Shown: one piece after another, positions 1 through 5,304 of the stretch
How the letters are laid out: every line of letters starts with the position of its first letter
How positions within the stretch are numbered: position 1 is the first letter of the stretch
Assembly (NCBI GenBank): GCA_902795095.1
Contig: CADBKB010000030.1
Coordinates: 1-14,662 of the forward strand
Source: Oscillospiraceae bacterium
Lineage (GTDB): Bacteria > Bacillota_A > Clostridia > Oscillospirales > Oscillospiraceae
Length of the DNA stretch: 14,662 bases
Direction: 5' to 3'
Notes under the pieces: generated by a model
Database searches by the model: none
The model's input: the letters and a program-made list of their open reading frames with translations, nothing else
Told to the model about the DNA's origin: nothing
Position numbers and translations under genes: made by a program

Positions 1-33
1 ACCATCAGGGTTCCCTTTCGCGTTCAATCAAAA

Positions 34-68
34 CATATTTCAAACTTTTTTCAAAAGTTTGAAATATG
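34..68. repeat. Perfect AT-rich inverted repeat (hairpin 1)
   Basis: Bases 34-49 are the exact reverse complement of 53-68, with a three-base TTC loop, giving a 16-bp stem. The stem is AT-rich (it begins CATATTTC). It lies downstream of the rplL terminator in the direction of rplL transcription. There is no T-run of the usual terminator type outside the stem on either strand, so its role is unclear. It could be part of an intergenic repeat family or an mRNA processing or stability element. Confidence 0.75.
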
Positions 69-71
69 CCG

Positions 72-103
72 GAGCGTGTCAAAAACACTTTTTTGACACG
101 CTC
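72..103. repeat. Perfect inverted repeat (hairpin 2)
   Basis: Bases 72-85 (GAGCGTGTCAAAAA) pair exactly with 90-103 around a four-base loop, giving a 14-bp stem. It sits three bases from hairpin 1 and only a few bases from the rplL terminator. The half-site TTTTTGACACGCTC resembles dispersed intergenic repeats of gut Clostridia as I remember them, but this needs a genome-wide count. Confidence 0.7.
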
Positions 104-104
104 G

Positions 105-137
105 AAAAAGCCCTCCGGCGCGAGCCGGAGGGCTTTT
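105..137 (-). terminator. Intrinsic terminator of rplJ-rplL
   Basis: The stem pairs AAAAGCCCTCCGGC (106-119) with 124-137 around a four-base loop. Read on the minus strand it ends GGGCTTTTTC, a GC-rich stem followed by a T-run, about 16 bases after the rplL stop codon. A matching T-run on the plus strand makes it potentially bidirectional. Confidence 0.9.
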
Positions 138-153
138 GTGAATAAAAGGGATC

Positions 154-525
154 TTACTTGATCTCGACGGTGGCGCCGGCGGCCTTGAGATCCTCGGCGA
201 GCTTCTCCGCGTCTTCCTTGGAGATGGCTTCCTTCAGGGTCTTGGGGCAGTTGTCGGCGATTTCCTTGGCTTCCTTCAGGCCGAGGCCGGTGGCAGCGCG
301 GATGACCTTGATGACGTTCAGCTTGGAAGCGCCAACTTCCTTCAGGATGACGTCGAATTCGGTCTTCTCTTCCACTTCGGCAGCACCGCCGGCAGCGGGA
401 GCGGCAACGGCAGCGGCAGCGGCGGAAACGCCAAAGGTATCTTCCAGAGCATGGACGAGCTCAGCCAGCTCGATGACGGTCAGAGCCTTCACTTCTTCGA
501 TCAGAGCAGCAATTTTTTCAGACAT
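154..525 (-). CDS. rplL: 50S ribosomal protein L7/L12
   Basis: This is the 123-residue stalk protein that recruits translation GTPases (EF-Tu, EF-G, IF2) to the ribosome. It binds L10 as dimers through its N-terminal helices. Residues 1-35 are the dimerisation/L10-binding domain, about 36-52 an Ala/Gly/Val-rich flexible hinge, and 53-123 the globular C-terminal domain. The factor-binding helix region [16 protein letters not shown] is at 73-88. The length is normal for the family. The ATG at 523-525 is preceded by a very good Shine-Dalgarno, TAGGAGGA (533-540). It follows rplJ after 41 bases and is closed by the terminator at 105-137. In many Firmicutes rpoB comes next; no start of it is visible in the 153 bases present. 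Confidence 0.98.
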   Translation of the reverse strand: MSEKIAALIEEVKALTVIELAELVHALEDTFGVSAAAAAVAAPAAGGAAEVEEKTEFDVILKEVGASKLNVIKVIRAATGLGLKEAKEIADNCPKTLKEAISKEDAEKLAEDLKAAGATVEIK

Positions 526-566
526 TGTAATATCCTCCTAATTAGTATCGTTTATAATGTGGTGAA

Positions 567-1100
567 TCAGGCTTCCGCGGGGGCCTCTTCGGCAGCGGGA
601 GCGCCGCCCTTCTGCTCGCAGATCTGGCTCAGAACGAAGGCCAGAGAGGAGATCGGGGCAAGGAAGGTACCAAGGACCTGGGCGACCAGAGCGTCCTTGG
701 AGGGGAGTTCGCCGAAGCCCATGAGCTGATCTACGCTCATGACGGTGCCTTCTACGAAGCCGCCCTTGATTTTGAGTACGTTCTTGTTCTTCTTGGCAAA
801 TTCGCTGATGATACGGGCCGGCGCGATGGGATCGCCGGTGGTGCAGGCGAGGGAAGTGGTGCCGTTGAGGATTTCGTCGAACTGGTTGTAGCCGGCATTG
901 TTGGCGGCGAACCGGGTCAGCGTATTCTTCACAACGGAGTATTCCACACCTGCTTCGCGGAACTTTCTGCGAAGCTCCGTATCCTGTGCGACGGTGATGC
1001 CCTTGTAATCGACGAAGACGGCAGAGCTTGCGTTCTGCAGCTTGTCGGCCAGAGCACTTACGATTGCCTTATTGCTTTCGAGAACCTTTGCATTGGGCAT
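567..1100 (-). CDS. rplJ: 50S ribosomal protein L10
   Basis: L10 anchors the L7/L12 dimers on the 50S subunit at the base of the stalk next to L11, and in many bacteria it represses its own operon. The protein has 177 residues, close to the usual 165-175. The N-terminal rRNA-binding domain carries the typical VDYKGITVAQ and VVKNTLTRFA stretches (about residues 30-66). The C-terminal tail, which binds L12, ends in a low-complexity Ala/Glu/Pro segment (EEAPAEA). The ATG at 1098-1100 has the Shine-Dalgarno GGAGGTGA (1111-1118). It is the first gene after the L10 leader and its own promoter, and is transcribed with rplL. Confidence 0.98.
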   Translation of the reverse strand: MPNAKVLESNKAIVSALADKLQNASSAVFVDYKGITVAQDTELRRKFREAGVEYSVVKNTLTRFAANNAGYNQFDEILNGTTSLACTTGDPIAPARIISEFAKKNKNVLKIKGGFVEGTVMSVDQLMGFGELPSKDALVAQVLGTFLAPISSLAFVLSQICEQKGGAPAAEEAPAEA

Positions 1101-1120
1101 GTAGTGTTGTCACCTCCGAT

Positions 1121-1240
1121 AAAATAAAGTGTCCTCATGCCAAAGCACATGAGGACACAGAAACTGTGGTACAAAGTGTAACCTCGGCAGGAAGGGAGGA
1201 CCCGTTACGACTGTCGTCTCCTGCTGTCTTTGGCAGCCAG
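1121..1240 (-). ncRNA. L10 leader RNA with terminal attenuator-like hairpin
   Basis: The minus-strand leader of rplJ contains GCCAAAGACAGCAGG (about 1220-1234) and CCTGCCGAGG (1182-1191). As I recall them, these are the hallmark strands of the Firmicute L10 leader; GCAGG pairs with CCTGC. L10, or the L10-L12 complex, binds this RNA to repress the operon. An 11-bp stem follows (1129-1139 with 1148-1158, GTGTCCTCATG), then TTTATTTT (1121-1128), which has the form of an intrinsic terminator. GTCCTC occurs both at 1196-1201 and in the 5' arm of that stem (1151-1156), so the 3' arm GAGGAC has two possible partners. That would allow an attenuation switch, but the switch is inference. Confidence 0.85.
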
Positions 1241-1243
1241 ACT

Positions 1244-1272
1244 ATATTAGCAAACTGCGCTTGAGATGTCAA
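1244..1272 (-). promoter_or_regulatory. Sigma-A promoter of rplJ-rplL
   Basis: On the minus strand a perfect -35 TTGACA (1267-1272) is separated by 17 bases from -10 TAATAT (1244-1249). Transcription would start near 1237, at the beginning of the L10 leader. The promoter lies just downstream of the rplA stop, so rplJ-rplL can be made independently of the upstream genes. Confidence 0.88.
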
Positions 1273-1290
1273 GCAAAATCTGCTTTTTTA

Positions 1291-1980
1291 TCAATACTTG
1301 TTGGTGTTGACCTTGACGCCGGGGCCCATGGTGGAGGCGACGACGCAGGAGCGGATATACTGGCCCTTGGCAGCGGCGGGCTTGGCCTTGACGATGGCGC
1401 CCATCAGGGTGTCCATGTTCTCCACGAGCTTCTCGGTGCCGAAGCTGACCTTGCCGATGGGGCAGTGGATGATGTTGGTCTTGTCCAGACGGTACTCGAT
1501 CTTACCGGCCTTGACTTCCTTGACGGCCTGCGCCACATTGGGGGTGACGGTACCGGCCTTGGGGGAGGGCATGAGGCCCTTCGGGCCCAGCAGCTTACCG
1601 AGACGGCCGACGATACCCATCATGTCGGGGGAAGCGACGACCACGTCGAAATCGAACCAGTTTTCCTTGGTGATGCGCTCGACCATGTCCATGCCGCCGA
1701 CGAAATCGGCGCCGGCCTCGCGGGCTGCATCGGCCTTGTCGTCCTTGGCGAAGACCAGGACTCTGCGGGTCTTGCCGGTGCCGTTGGGAAGAACGACGGC
1801 GCCGCGGACCTGCTGATCGGCGTGACGGGAGTCGACGCCAAGCTTGACGTGGATTTCCACGGTCTCATCGAATTTTGCCGGAGCGGTCTTGCACACCAGG
1901 GCAAGGGCGTCGGCAACGTCATACTGTACGGAGCGGTCGATCTGCTTCGCACTATCTTTATATTTCTTACCTCTAAACAA
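1291..1980 (-). CDS. rplA: 50S ribosomal protein L1
   Basis: L1 forms the mobile L1 stalk that helps deacylated tRNA leave the E site. It binds 23S rRNA helices 76-78 and often represses its own mRNA. The protein has 229 residues, normal for the family. The signature [20 protein letters not shown] is clear in the second half, and the C-terminus ends in [11 protein letters not shown]. The start codon is TTG (1978-1980), not ATG. The strong Shine-Dalgarno AAGGAGG lies eight bases upstream, and translation from here gives the expected N-terminus MFRGKKY. The preceding leader carries an L1-site-like motif (1999-2024), which fits autoregulation. Confidence 0.97.
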   Translation of the reverse strand: MFRGKKYKDSAKQIDRSVQYDVADALALVCKTAPAKFDETVEIHVKLGVDSRHADQQVRGAVVLPNGTGKTRRVLVFAKDDKADAAREAGADFVGGMDMVERITKENWFDFDVVVASPDMMGIVGRLGKLLGPKGLMPSPKAGTVTPNVAQAVKEVKAGKIEYRLDKTNIIHCPIGKVSFGTEKLVENMDTLMGAIVKAKPAAAKGQYIRSCVVASTMGPGVKVNTNKY

Positions 1981-1998
1981 TGTTATATCCTCCTTAAA

Positions 1999-2024
1999 GT
2001 GGTGATGCGGAATAATCCTCCCAC
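1999..2024 (-). promoter_or_regulatory. Putative L1-binding mRNA motif, rplA copy
   Basis: Minus-strand RNA here begins GUGGGAGG (2017-2024) and ends AUCACCAC (1999-2006), enclosing a small GGA/UCC hairpin. GUGG pairs with CCAC, leaving an asymmetric internal loop of GA against AUCA. GUGGGAGG is the same word that occurs in the L1-binding helix of E. coli 23S rRNA as I recall it, where the opposing strand reads UGAAAUACCAC. The motif ends only a few bases before the rplA Shine-Dalgarno. Binding by L1 is inferred. Confidence 0.6.
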
Positions 2025-2028
2025 ATTT

Positions 2029-2060
2029 CTGAGGTCGGGCTCATGGCCCATAGACCTCGG
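2029..2060 (-). other. Intercistronic hairpin between rplK and rplA
   Basis: GAGGTC (2031-2036) pairs with GACCTC (2053-2058). Inside it GGGC (2037-2040) pairs with GCCC (2046-2049), with a three-base ATA bulge on one side. It starts 12 bases after the rplK stop and precedes the L1-like motif. There is no T-run, so it is not an obvious terminator. It may be an mRNA stability or processing element, or an extension of the L1 regulatory structure. Confidence 0.6.
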
Positions 2061-2071
2061 CAAACGGAAAC

Positions 2072-2497
2072 TCAGTCGGTCACGGTGATGCCCATGGAGC
2101 GGGCGGTGCCGGCGATCATGCTCATGGCGGCTTCGAGGGAAGCGGCGGTGAGATCGGGCATCTTGCGCTCGGCGATCTCCTTGACCTGCGCCTGGGTGAT
2201 GGAGCCGACCTTGTTCTTGTTGGGAACGCCGGAGCCCTTGTCCAGACCGGCGGCCTTGAGGATCAGCATGGGAGCCGGAGGGGTCTTGGTGATGAAGCTG
2301 AAGGAGCGGTCGGCATAGACCGTGATGACGACGGGGATCTTAAAGCCTGCCTGGTCCTTGGTACGCTCGTTGAATTCCTTGATGAACTGGGAAATATTCA
2401 CGCCGTGCTGGCCGAGCGCCGGGCCAACCGGAGGAGAAGCAGTCGCCTTGGCTGCGGGGATCTGCAGTTTGATATAACCTGTAACTTTCTGTGCCAT
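2072..2497 (-). CDS. rplK: 50S ribosomal protein L11
   Basis: L11 binds the GTPase-associated centre of 23S rRNA and takes part in factor-dependent GTP hydrolysis and the stringent response (RelA activation). Its 141 residues are exactly the usual length. The proline-rich N-terminal segment [17 protein letters not shown] (about 22-38) and the C-terminal rRNA-binding end [10 protein letters not shown] are diagnostic. The ATG at 2495-2497 has the Shine-Dalgarno CAGGAGGTG (about 2505-2513). It lies 95 bases after nusG and 91 before rplA. Both gaps carry L1-site-like elements, so rplK and rplA are probably controlled together by L1. Confidence 0.98.
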   Translation of the reverse strand: MAQKVTGYIKLQIPAAKATASPPVGPALGQHGVNISQFIKEFNERTKDQAGFKIPVVITVYADRSFSFITKTPPAPMLILKAAGLDKGSGVPNKNKVGSITQAQVKEIAERKMPDLTAASLEAAMSMIAGTARSMGITVTD

Positions 2498-2521
2498 GAA
2501 TGAGCACCTCCTGAAATAAAT

Positions 2522-2571
2522 GTGGTGATACGCCCTTGGCGTATTTTTGGCGGGGCGTTACCCCCTCCCAC
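2522..2571 (-). promoter_or_regulatory. Putative L1-binding mRNA motif, rplK copy
   Basis: On the minus strand GUGGGAGG (2564-2571) opens the element and AUCACCAC (2522-2529) closes it, the same flanking words as in the rplA leader. Between them lie possible hairpins GGGG/CCCC (2552-2555 with 2561-2564) and AUACGCC/GGCGUAU (2528-2534 with 2538-2544). The second competes with part of the closing strand, so the fold could be two-state. The rplK Shine-Dalgarno begins within about ten bases. L1 as the ligand is inferred from the 23S rRNA resemblance and from the position before the rplK-rplA pair. Confidence 0.6.
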
Positions 2572-2592
2572 GTTCTGTCCGGTCCTGCCCGA

Positions 2593-3117
2593 TCAATCGG
2601 TAACCGGCTCCACCTCGTCGAGCTCAAGCTCGATGGGGGTGTCTCTGCCGAACAGAGGCACGATAACGCGCACGGAGTTGTCGTCAACGTCGATGGCGTC
2701 GACCACGCCGGTGAAGGAAGTGAAGGGGCCGTCTGTGATTTTGACGCTGTCGCCGACGGCGTAGGGCACGATGATCTCGCGCTTTTCCATGCCGAGGGCC
2801 AGGACCTCTTCTTCGGTCAGGGCGGTGGGCTTGCCGCCGGAGCCGACGAACCCGGTGACGCCGCGGATATTCTTGATGATGTACCAGCTGTCGTCGCTCA
2901 TGATCATCTTCACGAGGACATAGCCGGGGAACACCTTCCGCTCCACGGTCTTTGGGCCGTTGTCGGTGATCTCGGTGACGGTCTCCAGAGGGATCGAAAC
3001 AACGTGGATGACGTCCTCCAGGTGGCGGGTCTTTACGGTCGTCTCGATCGTGTTTTTGACTTTGTTCTCATAGCCGGAATAGGTATGGACAACATACCAT
3101 TTTGCCGCATCCGCCAT
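2593..3117 (-). CDS. nusG: Transcription termination/antitermination protein NusG
   Basis: NusG binds RNA polymerase across the cleft to modulate pausing and, through its KOW domain, links to Rho or the ribosome. It has 174 residues. The NGN domain spans about 5-110 (WYVVHTYSGYENKV near the start, FPGYVLVKM at 63-71, GVTGFVG at 86-92). The KOW domain is at about 121-150 (VGDSVKITDGPFTSFTG). The ATG at 3115-3117 lies six bases after the secE stop and has only a weak upstream AAGGGCGG, so translational coupling to secE is likely. The rpmG-secE-nusG-rplK order is classic. Confidence 0.98.
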   Translation of the reverse strand: MADAAKWYVVHTYSGYENKVKNTIETTVKTRHLEDVIHVVSIPLETVTEITDNGPKTVERKVFPGYVLVKMIMSDDSWYIIKNIRGVTGFVGSGGKPTALTEEEVLALGMEKREIIVPYAVGDSVKITDGPFTSFTGVVDAIDVDDNSVRVIVPLFGRDTPIELELDEVEPVTD

Positions 3118-3123
3118 GATGGT

Positions 3124-3363
3124 TTAACCGCCCTTCACCAGGGAAATCAGACCCTGGATGACAAAGGTCGCGATGCCGTCGAAGATCCAGACGAAGATAC
3201 CGACGACCAGCACGCAAAGCAGGACGATGAGGGTGTTGTTGCGCACCTGCTTGAGGGAGGGGTAAGAGACCTTCTTGAGCTCGCTCTTGGTATCGCGCAC
3301 ATACTTGCGGATCTTATTCCAGGTACGGACAAACCAGTTTTGCTTTTTGTTCGCTTCTGCCAT
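3124..3363 (-). CDS. secE: Preprotein translocase subunit SecE
   Basis: SecE is the small clamp subunit of the SecYEG channel in the cytoplasmic membrane. The 79-residue protein is the short, single-span Gram-positive form. The conserved amphipathic segment SELKKVSYPS lies at about 27-36, and one transmembrane helix spans about 44-64. I chose the ATG at 3361-3363 because AAGGAAGGG lies eight bases upstream and the product begins MAEANKK. A longer reading frame extends upstream but would overlap rpmG. The gene follows rpmG by 20 bases and precedes nusG by six. Confidence 0.95.
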   Translation of the reverse strand: MAEANKKQNWFVRTWNKIRKYVRDTKSELKKVSYPSLKQVRNNTLIVLLCVLVVGIFVWIFDGIATFVIQGLISLVKGG

Positions 3364-3383
3364 TTGTGTTACCCTTCCTTTGC

Positions 3384-3533
3384 TTACTTGGTCTCGGTAT
3401 GAAGGGTATGCTTTCTGCAGAATCTGCAATACTTCTTCATTTCGAGGCGATCGGGATCATTTTTCTTGTTCTTCATGGTGTTGTAGTTTCTCTGCTTGCA
3501 TTCAGAACATCTGAGTGTGACTTTTACGCGCAT
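3384..3533 (-). CDS. rpmG: 50S ribosomal protein L33 (zinc-binding form)
   Basis: This 49-residue gene reads [17 protein letters not shown] from the ATG at 3531-3533 and ends in TETK at TAA 3384-3386. It has the usual length of bacterial L33. Cysteines 9, 12, 36 and 39 form the two CxxC pairs of the zinc-ribbon (C+) type, as opposed to the cysteine-free paralogue used under zinc limitation. L33 sits near the E site of the 50S subunit. The Shine-Dalgarno AAGGAGGTG (about 3541-3549) is strong. It is the first gene of the rpmG-secE-nusG transcript. Confidence 0.97.
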   Translation of the reverse strand: MRVKVTLRCSECKQRNYNTMKNKKNDPDRLEMKKYCRFCRKHTLHTETK

Positions 3534-3672
3534 GAACGGCACCTCCTTAAAAAATTGCCTCCCTGTATCACTCCGGCTATTATGGATTTAGAGGCCGCCA
3601 AAACTACAATCACGGCCATCCGAAGCTGAAAAAAGCGCACAAAAAATAAGCCCTCTTTTCACAGGTGAAATC

Positions 3673-3701
3673 ATTCTACCACAAACCACCCCGTCGGTCA
3701 A
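3673..3701 (-). promoter_or_regulatory. Sigma-A promoter of rpmG-secE-nusG-rplK-rplA
   Basis: On the minus strand -35 TTGACC (3696-3701) is followed after exactly 17 bases by -10 TAGAAT (3673-3678). Transcription would start near 3666, leaving a leader of about 130 bases before rpmG. The leader contains one GGCCG/CGGCC pairing but no recognised riboswitch. No terminator is visible between here and rplA. Confidence 0.85.
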
Positions 3702-3751
3702 CAAAAAAATGGGCAAATTTCAAAATTTTTTCCCAACTTTTTGGAAAGATA

Positions 3752-3760
3752 TGCTATGAT
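3752..3760 (+). promoter_or_regulatory. Extended -10 promoter of ruvX
   Basis: TGCTATGAT is an extended -10 (TGn followed by TATGAT, 3755-3760), about 30 bases before the ruvX ATG. No good -35 lies at 16-18 bases, which is common for extended -10 promoters. It is back-to-back with the rpmG promoter, about 50 bases away. Confidence 0.6.
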
Positions 3761-3790
3761 AGGAGCAAAGAAAAGAACGGAGGCGGAAAT

Positions 3791-4207
3791 ATGAAAATCA
3801 TGGCCCTCGACTACGGCGACGCCCGCACCGGCGTGGCGCTTTCGGATCTGACGGGATCCATTGTCGGGCAGACCGCGGTGCTGCCCAGCCGCCGGGAGGA
3901 TCGGCTCCTGGAGGCGCTGGAGGCGCTGGTTCGGGACAATGAGGTGGGGGAGGTCGTCATGGGCTATCCCCGGAATATGAACGGCACCGAGGGCCCCAGG
4001 GCGGAGCTGTACCGGGCGTTTGCCGAGAAGCTCTCCGCCCGCCTTGGGATGGAGGTGCGGCTCTGGGACGAGCGCAGGACCACCGTGGAGGCCCATCAGA
4101 TCCTGTCGGAGCACAATTATCACGGCAAGAAGCGCAAAAACACCGTGGACGCCGTGGCAGCCAGCCTGATCCTGGAGGGCTACCTGGCGTTTCGTAATCG
4201 CGGTTAG
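3791..4207 (+). CDS. ruvX: RuvX/YqgF family putative Holliday junction resolvase
   Basis: This is an RNase H-fold nuclease of the YqgF/RuvX family, linked in different bacteria to Holliday junction resolution and to pre-16S rRNA maturation. The 138 residues match the family. The N-terminal motif ALDYGDARTGVA (residues 5-16, acidic D7), GYPRNMNGTEGP (59-70), DERRTTVEA (93-101) and the C-terminal K.TVDAVAASLILEGYL with D120 make up the active-site set. I chose ATG 3791 because GGAGG (3779-3783) lies seven bases upstream; the frame is open further upstream but runs into the promoter. The stop TAG (4205-4207) lies inside a CIRCE operator for the next gene. Confidence 0.93.
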   Translation: MKIMALDYGDARTGVALSDLTGSIVGQTAVLPSRREDRLLEALEALVRDNEVGEVVMGYPRNMNGTEGPRAELYRAFAEKLSARLGMEVRLWDERRTTVEAHQILSEHNYHGKKRKNTVDAVAASLILEGYLAFRNRG

Positions 4208-4230
4208 CACTCAAAACCGCGGAGTGCTAA
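4204..4230 (+). promoter_or_regulatory. Perfect CIRCE element (HrcA operator)
   Basis: TTAGCACTC (4204-4212), nine bases, then GAGTGCTAA (4222-4230) is an exact match to the CIRCE consensus TTAGCACTC-N9-GAGTGCTAA. HrcA binds it to repress heat-shock genes and releases it on heat stress. The first half-site contains the ruvX stop codon TAG. The following gene is hsp20, so HrcA control of this small heat-shock gene is strongly implied. A possible promoter overlaps it: TTAGCA (4204-4209), 18 bases, TAAAAT (4228-4233). Confidence 0.95.
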
Positions 4231-4243
4231 AATTTACGGTTCG

Positions 4244-4273
4244 TTCATAGATTCTGCGTAAAAAGTTCATAAT
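4244..4273 (+). promoter_or_regulatory. Candidate alternative hsp20 promoter
   Basis: TTCATA (4244-4249) and CATAAT (4268-4273) are 18 bases apart, a moderate sigma-A match downstream of CIRCE. It competes with the promoter candidate that overlaps CIRCE itself (4204-4233). The sequence alone does not settle which one is used. Confidence 0.35.
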
Positions 4274-4310
4274 CTGGGGATAACATCAGGGTAGAAAAAG
4301 AAACACCCAT

Positions 4311-4341
4311 GCCGCCTCCGGCGGCCCGACATGACTGGAGG
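4311..4341 (+). promoter_or_regulatory. hsp20 leader hairpin able to mask the Shine-Dalgarno
   Basis: GCCGCC (4311-4316) and GGCGGC (4320-4325) form a compact hairpin. Alternatively CCTCCGG (4315-4321) can pair with CTGGAGG (4335-4341), which is the Shine-Dalgarno of hsp20. The two folds exclude each other. A heat-sensitive switch is possible but not shown. Confidence 0.45.
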
Positions 4342-4349
4342 TTTTTAAG

Positions 4350-4781
4350 ATGTTAGTTCCCTATACCCGTGCATTTCGCGATCTGGCGGCCTATGACCCC
4401 TTCCGTGCCTTCGGAGATCTGGAGCGCGCCTTCTTCTCCGGACGCGCACCCGCTGAATTCCGCACCGATATCCGCGACGAGGGCGACCACTTCCTTCTGG
4501 AGGCGGACCTGCCCGGCTTCAACAAGGAGGATATCCACGTGGATCTCAACGAGGGCAGCCTGAGCATCACCGCCGAGCGCCGCTCCGATTTTGAGCAGAA
4601 GGATCAGAAGGGCAGCTATGTGCGCTGCGAGAGAAGCTACGGTTCCTACGCCCGGAGCTTCGATACCTCCGGCATCGACACCGAGCGTATCACCGCCGCC
4701 TACAAGGACGGCGTCCTGCGCCTGACCATGCCGAAGCTCCAGAAGCCCGAGCCCACCACCAAGCGCCTAATGATCGAATAA
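4350..4781 (+). CDS. Small heat-shock protein, Hsp20/alpha-crystallin family
   Basis: This is an ATP-independent holdase chaperone that binds unfolding proteins in large oligomers in the cytoplasm. Residues 1-35 are a Phe/Arg/Ala-rich variable N-terminus, about 36-130 the alpha-crystallin domain (FLLEADLPGFNKEDI at 48-62, the hallmark GVLRLTMPK at 121-129). The short C-terminal tail ends RLMIE, an L-x-I variant of the IXI motif that locks oligomers. The 143 residues are normal. The ATG at 4350 has GGAGG eight bases upstream. It is monocistronic, controlled by the CIRCE at 4204-4230, and ended by the hairpin at 4785-4815. Confidence 0.95.
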   Translation: MLVPYTRAFRDLAAYDPFRAFGDLERAFFSGRAPAEFRTDIRDEGDHFLLEADLPGFNKEDIHVDLNEGSLSITAERRSDFEQKDQKGSYVRCERSYGSYARSFDTSGIDTERITAAYKDGVLRLTMPKLQKPEPTTKRLMIE

Positions 4782-4784
4782 CGC

Positions 4785-4816
4785 AAAAAAATGCAGCCGC
4801 GAGGCTGCATTTTTTA
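4785..4816. terminator. Bidirectional terminator between hsp20 and the convergent operon
   Basis: ATGCAGCC (4791-4798) and GGCTGCAT (4803-4810) enclose a GCGA loop and are flanked by A7 on the left and T5 on the right, so the stem is followed by a T-run on both strands. It ends hsp20 from the left. From the right it ends the minus-strand operon, whose last stop codon (4814-4816) lies in the T-run. Confidence 0.92.
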
Positions 4817-5302
4817 TGTCTGCTCGGAGCCGGATCCCGGCTGCAGGGCGGTGCGGATAACATACAGCGTGTCCCTGGATGACAGTGGCAGGCCAAAGAT
4901 TACCATGAGGGCGGAAAACGCGATCATGATCACAGGGATCAGCAATACGACGCCGGAATCAAGCGATCCGCGGAAATACATGCACAAAAGAAGGATCTCC
5001 AGTGCGGCCAGAAGCACGCTGAACACCGTGAACAGGACCCGCGTGACCCGTTTCAGACCGCAGACGGTTTTCACATCCGTACCGGCCGCGGTGCGGCTGA
5101 AATGAACGCGGACGTCGGGGAGAAATGAATTCTTCTCCAGAAGGTACGCGGTCTTAACACCGAAGGAAAGCTCGTTTTCTGCGCTACGGATCGGCGTGAT
5201 GCGCATGGCCCGGTCGGCTTCCAGGGCGCTGCGTACCCGCGCCATGGCCTCCTGCGGCGGCAGAGGGCTGCTGTAAACGGCGACATGGGAAAACAGGCTC
5301 AT
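4814..5302 (-). CDS. Conserved-looking two-TM membrane protein of unknown function
   Basis: The 162-residue product is not recognised. Residues 1-88 form a soluble, mixed-charge domain (MSLFSHVAVYSSPLPPQEAM near the start). Two hydrophobic segments follow, about 89-110 and 117-138, separated by a short polar RGSLDSG loop, and then a polar C-terminus. The arrangement suggests an N-terminal cytoplasmic domain and a TM hairpin. The ATG at 5300-5302 lies two bases after the U32 stop, with AAAGGA upstream inside the U32 gene, so the two are co-translated. It is the last gene of the seven-gene unit and runs into the shared terminator. The frame remains open far upstream, but that part is antisense-like noise within the U32 gene. 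Confidence 0.75.
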   Translation of the reverse strand: MSLFSHVAVYSSPLPPQEAMARVRSALEADRAMRITPIRSAENELSFGVKTAYLLEKNSFLPDVRVHFSRTAAGTDVKTVCGLKRVTRVLFTVFSVLLAALEILLLCMYFRGSLDSGVVLLIPVIMIAFSALMVIFGLPLSSRDTLYVIRTALQPGSGSEQT

Positions 5303-5304
5303 TT

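Noticed and set aside
559..564. Third CACCAC word in front of rplL as another L1 site
   Set aside because: No GUGGGAGG partner is present upstream, so only half the motif is there; probably chance.
2029..2060. Hairpin between rplK and rplA as a terminator
   Set aside because: No T-run follows it, and rplA has no promoter of its own that I can see.
2536..3402. Plus-strand frame of 288 residues opposite nusG and secE
   Set aside because: Asp/His/Gly-rich shadow, opposite conserved genes in their standard order.
3364..3429. Upstream start for secE adding 22 residues
   Set aside because: It would overlap rpmG, lacks a Shine-Dalgarno, and the added residues are not SecE-like; ATG 3361-3363 has a proper site.
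3541..3665. tRNA or riboswitch in the rpmG leader
   Set aside because: No cloverleaf or known aptamer consensus; only a short GGCCG/CGGCC pairing.
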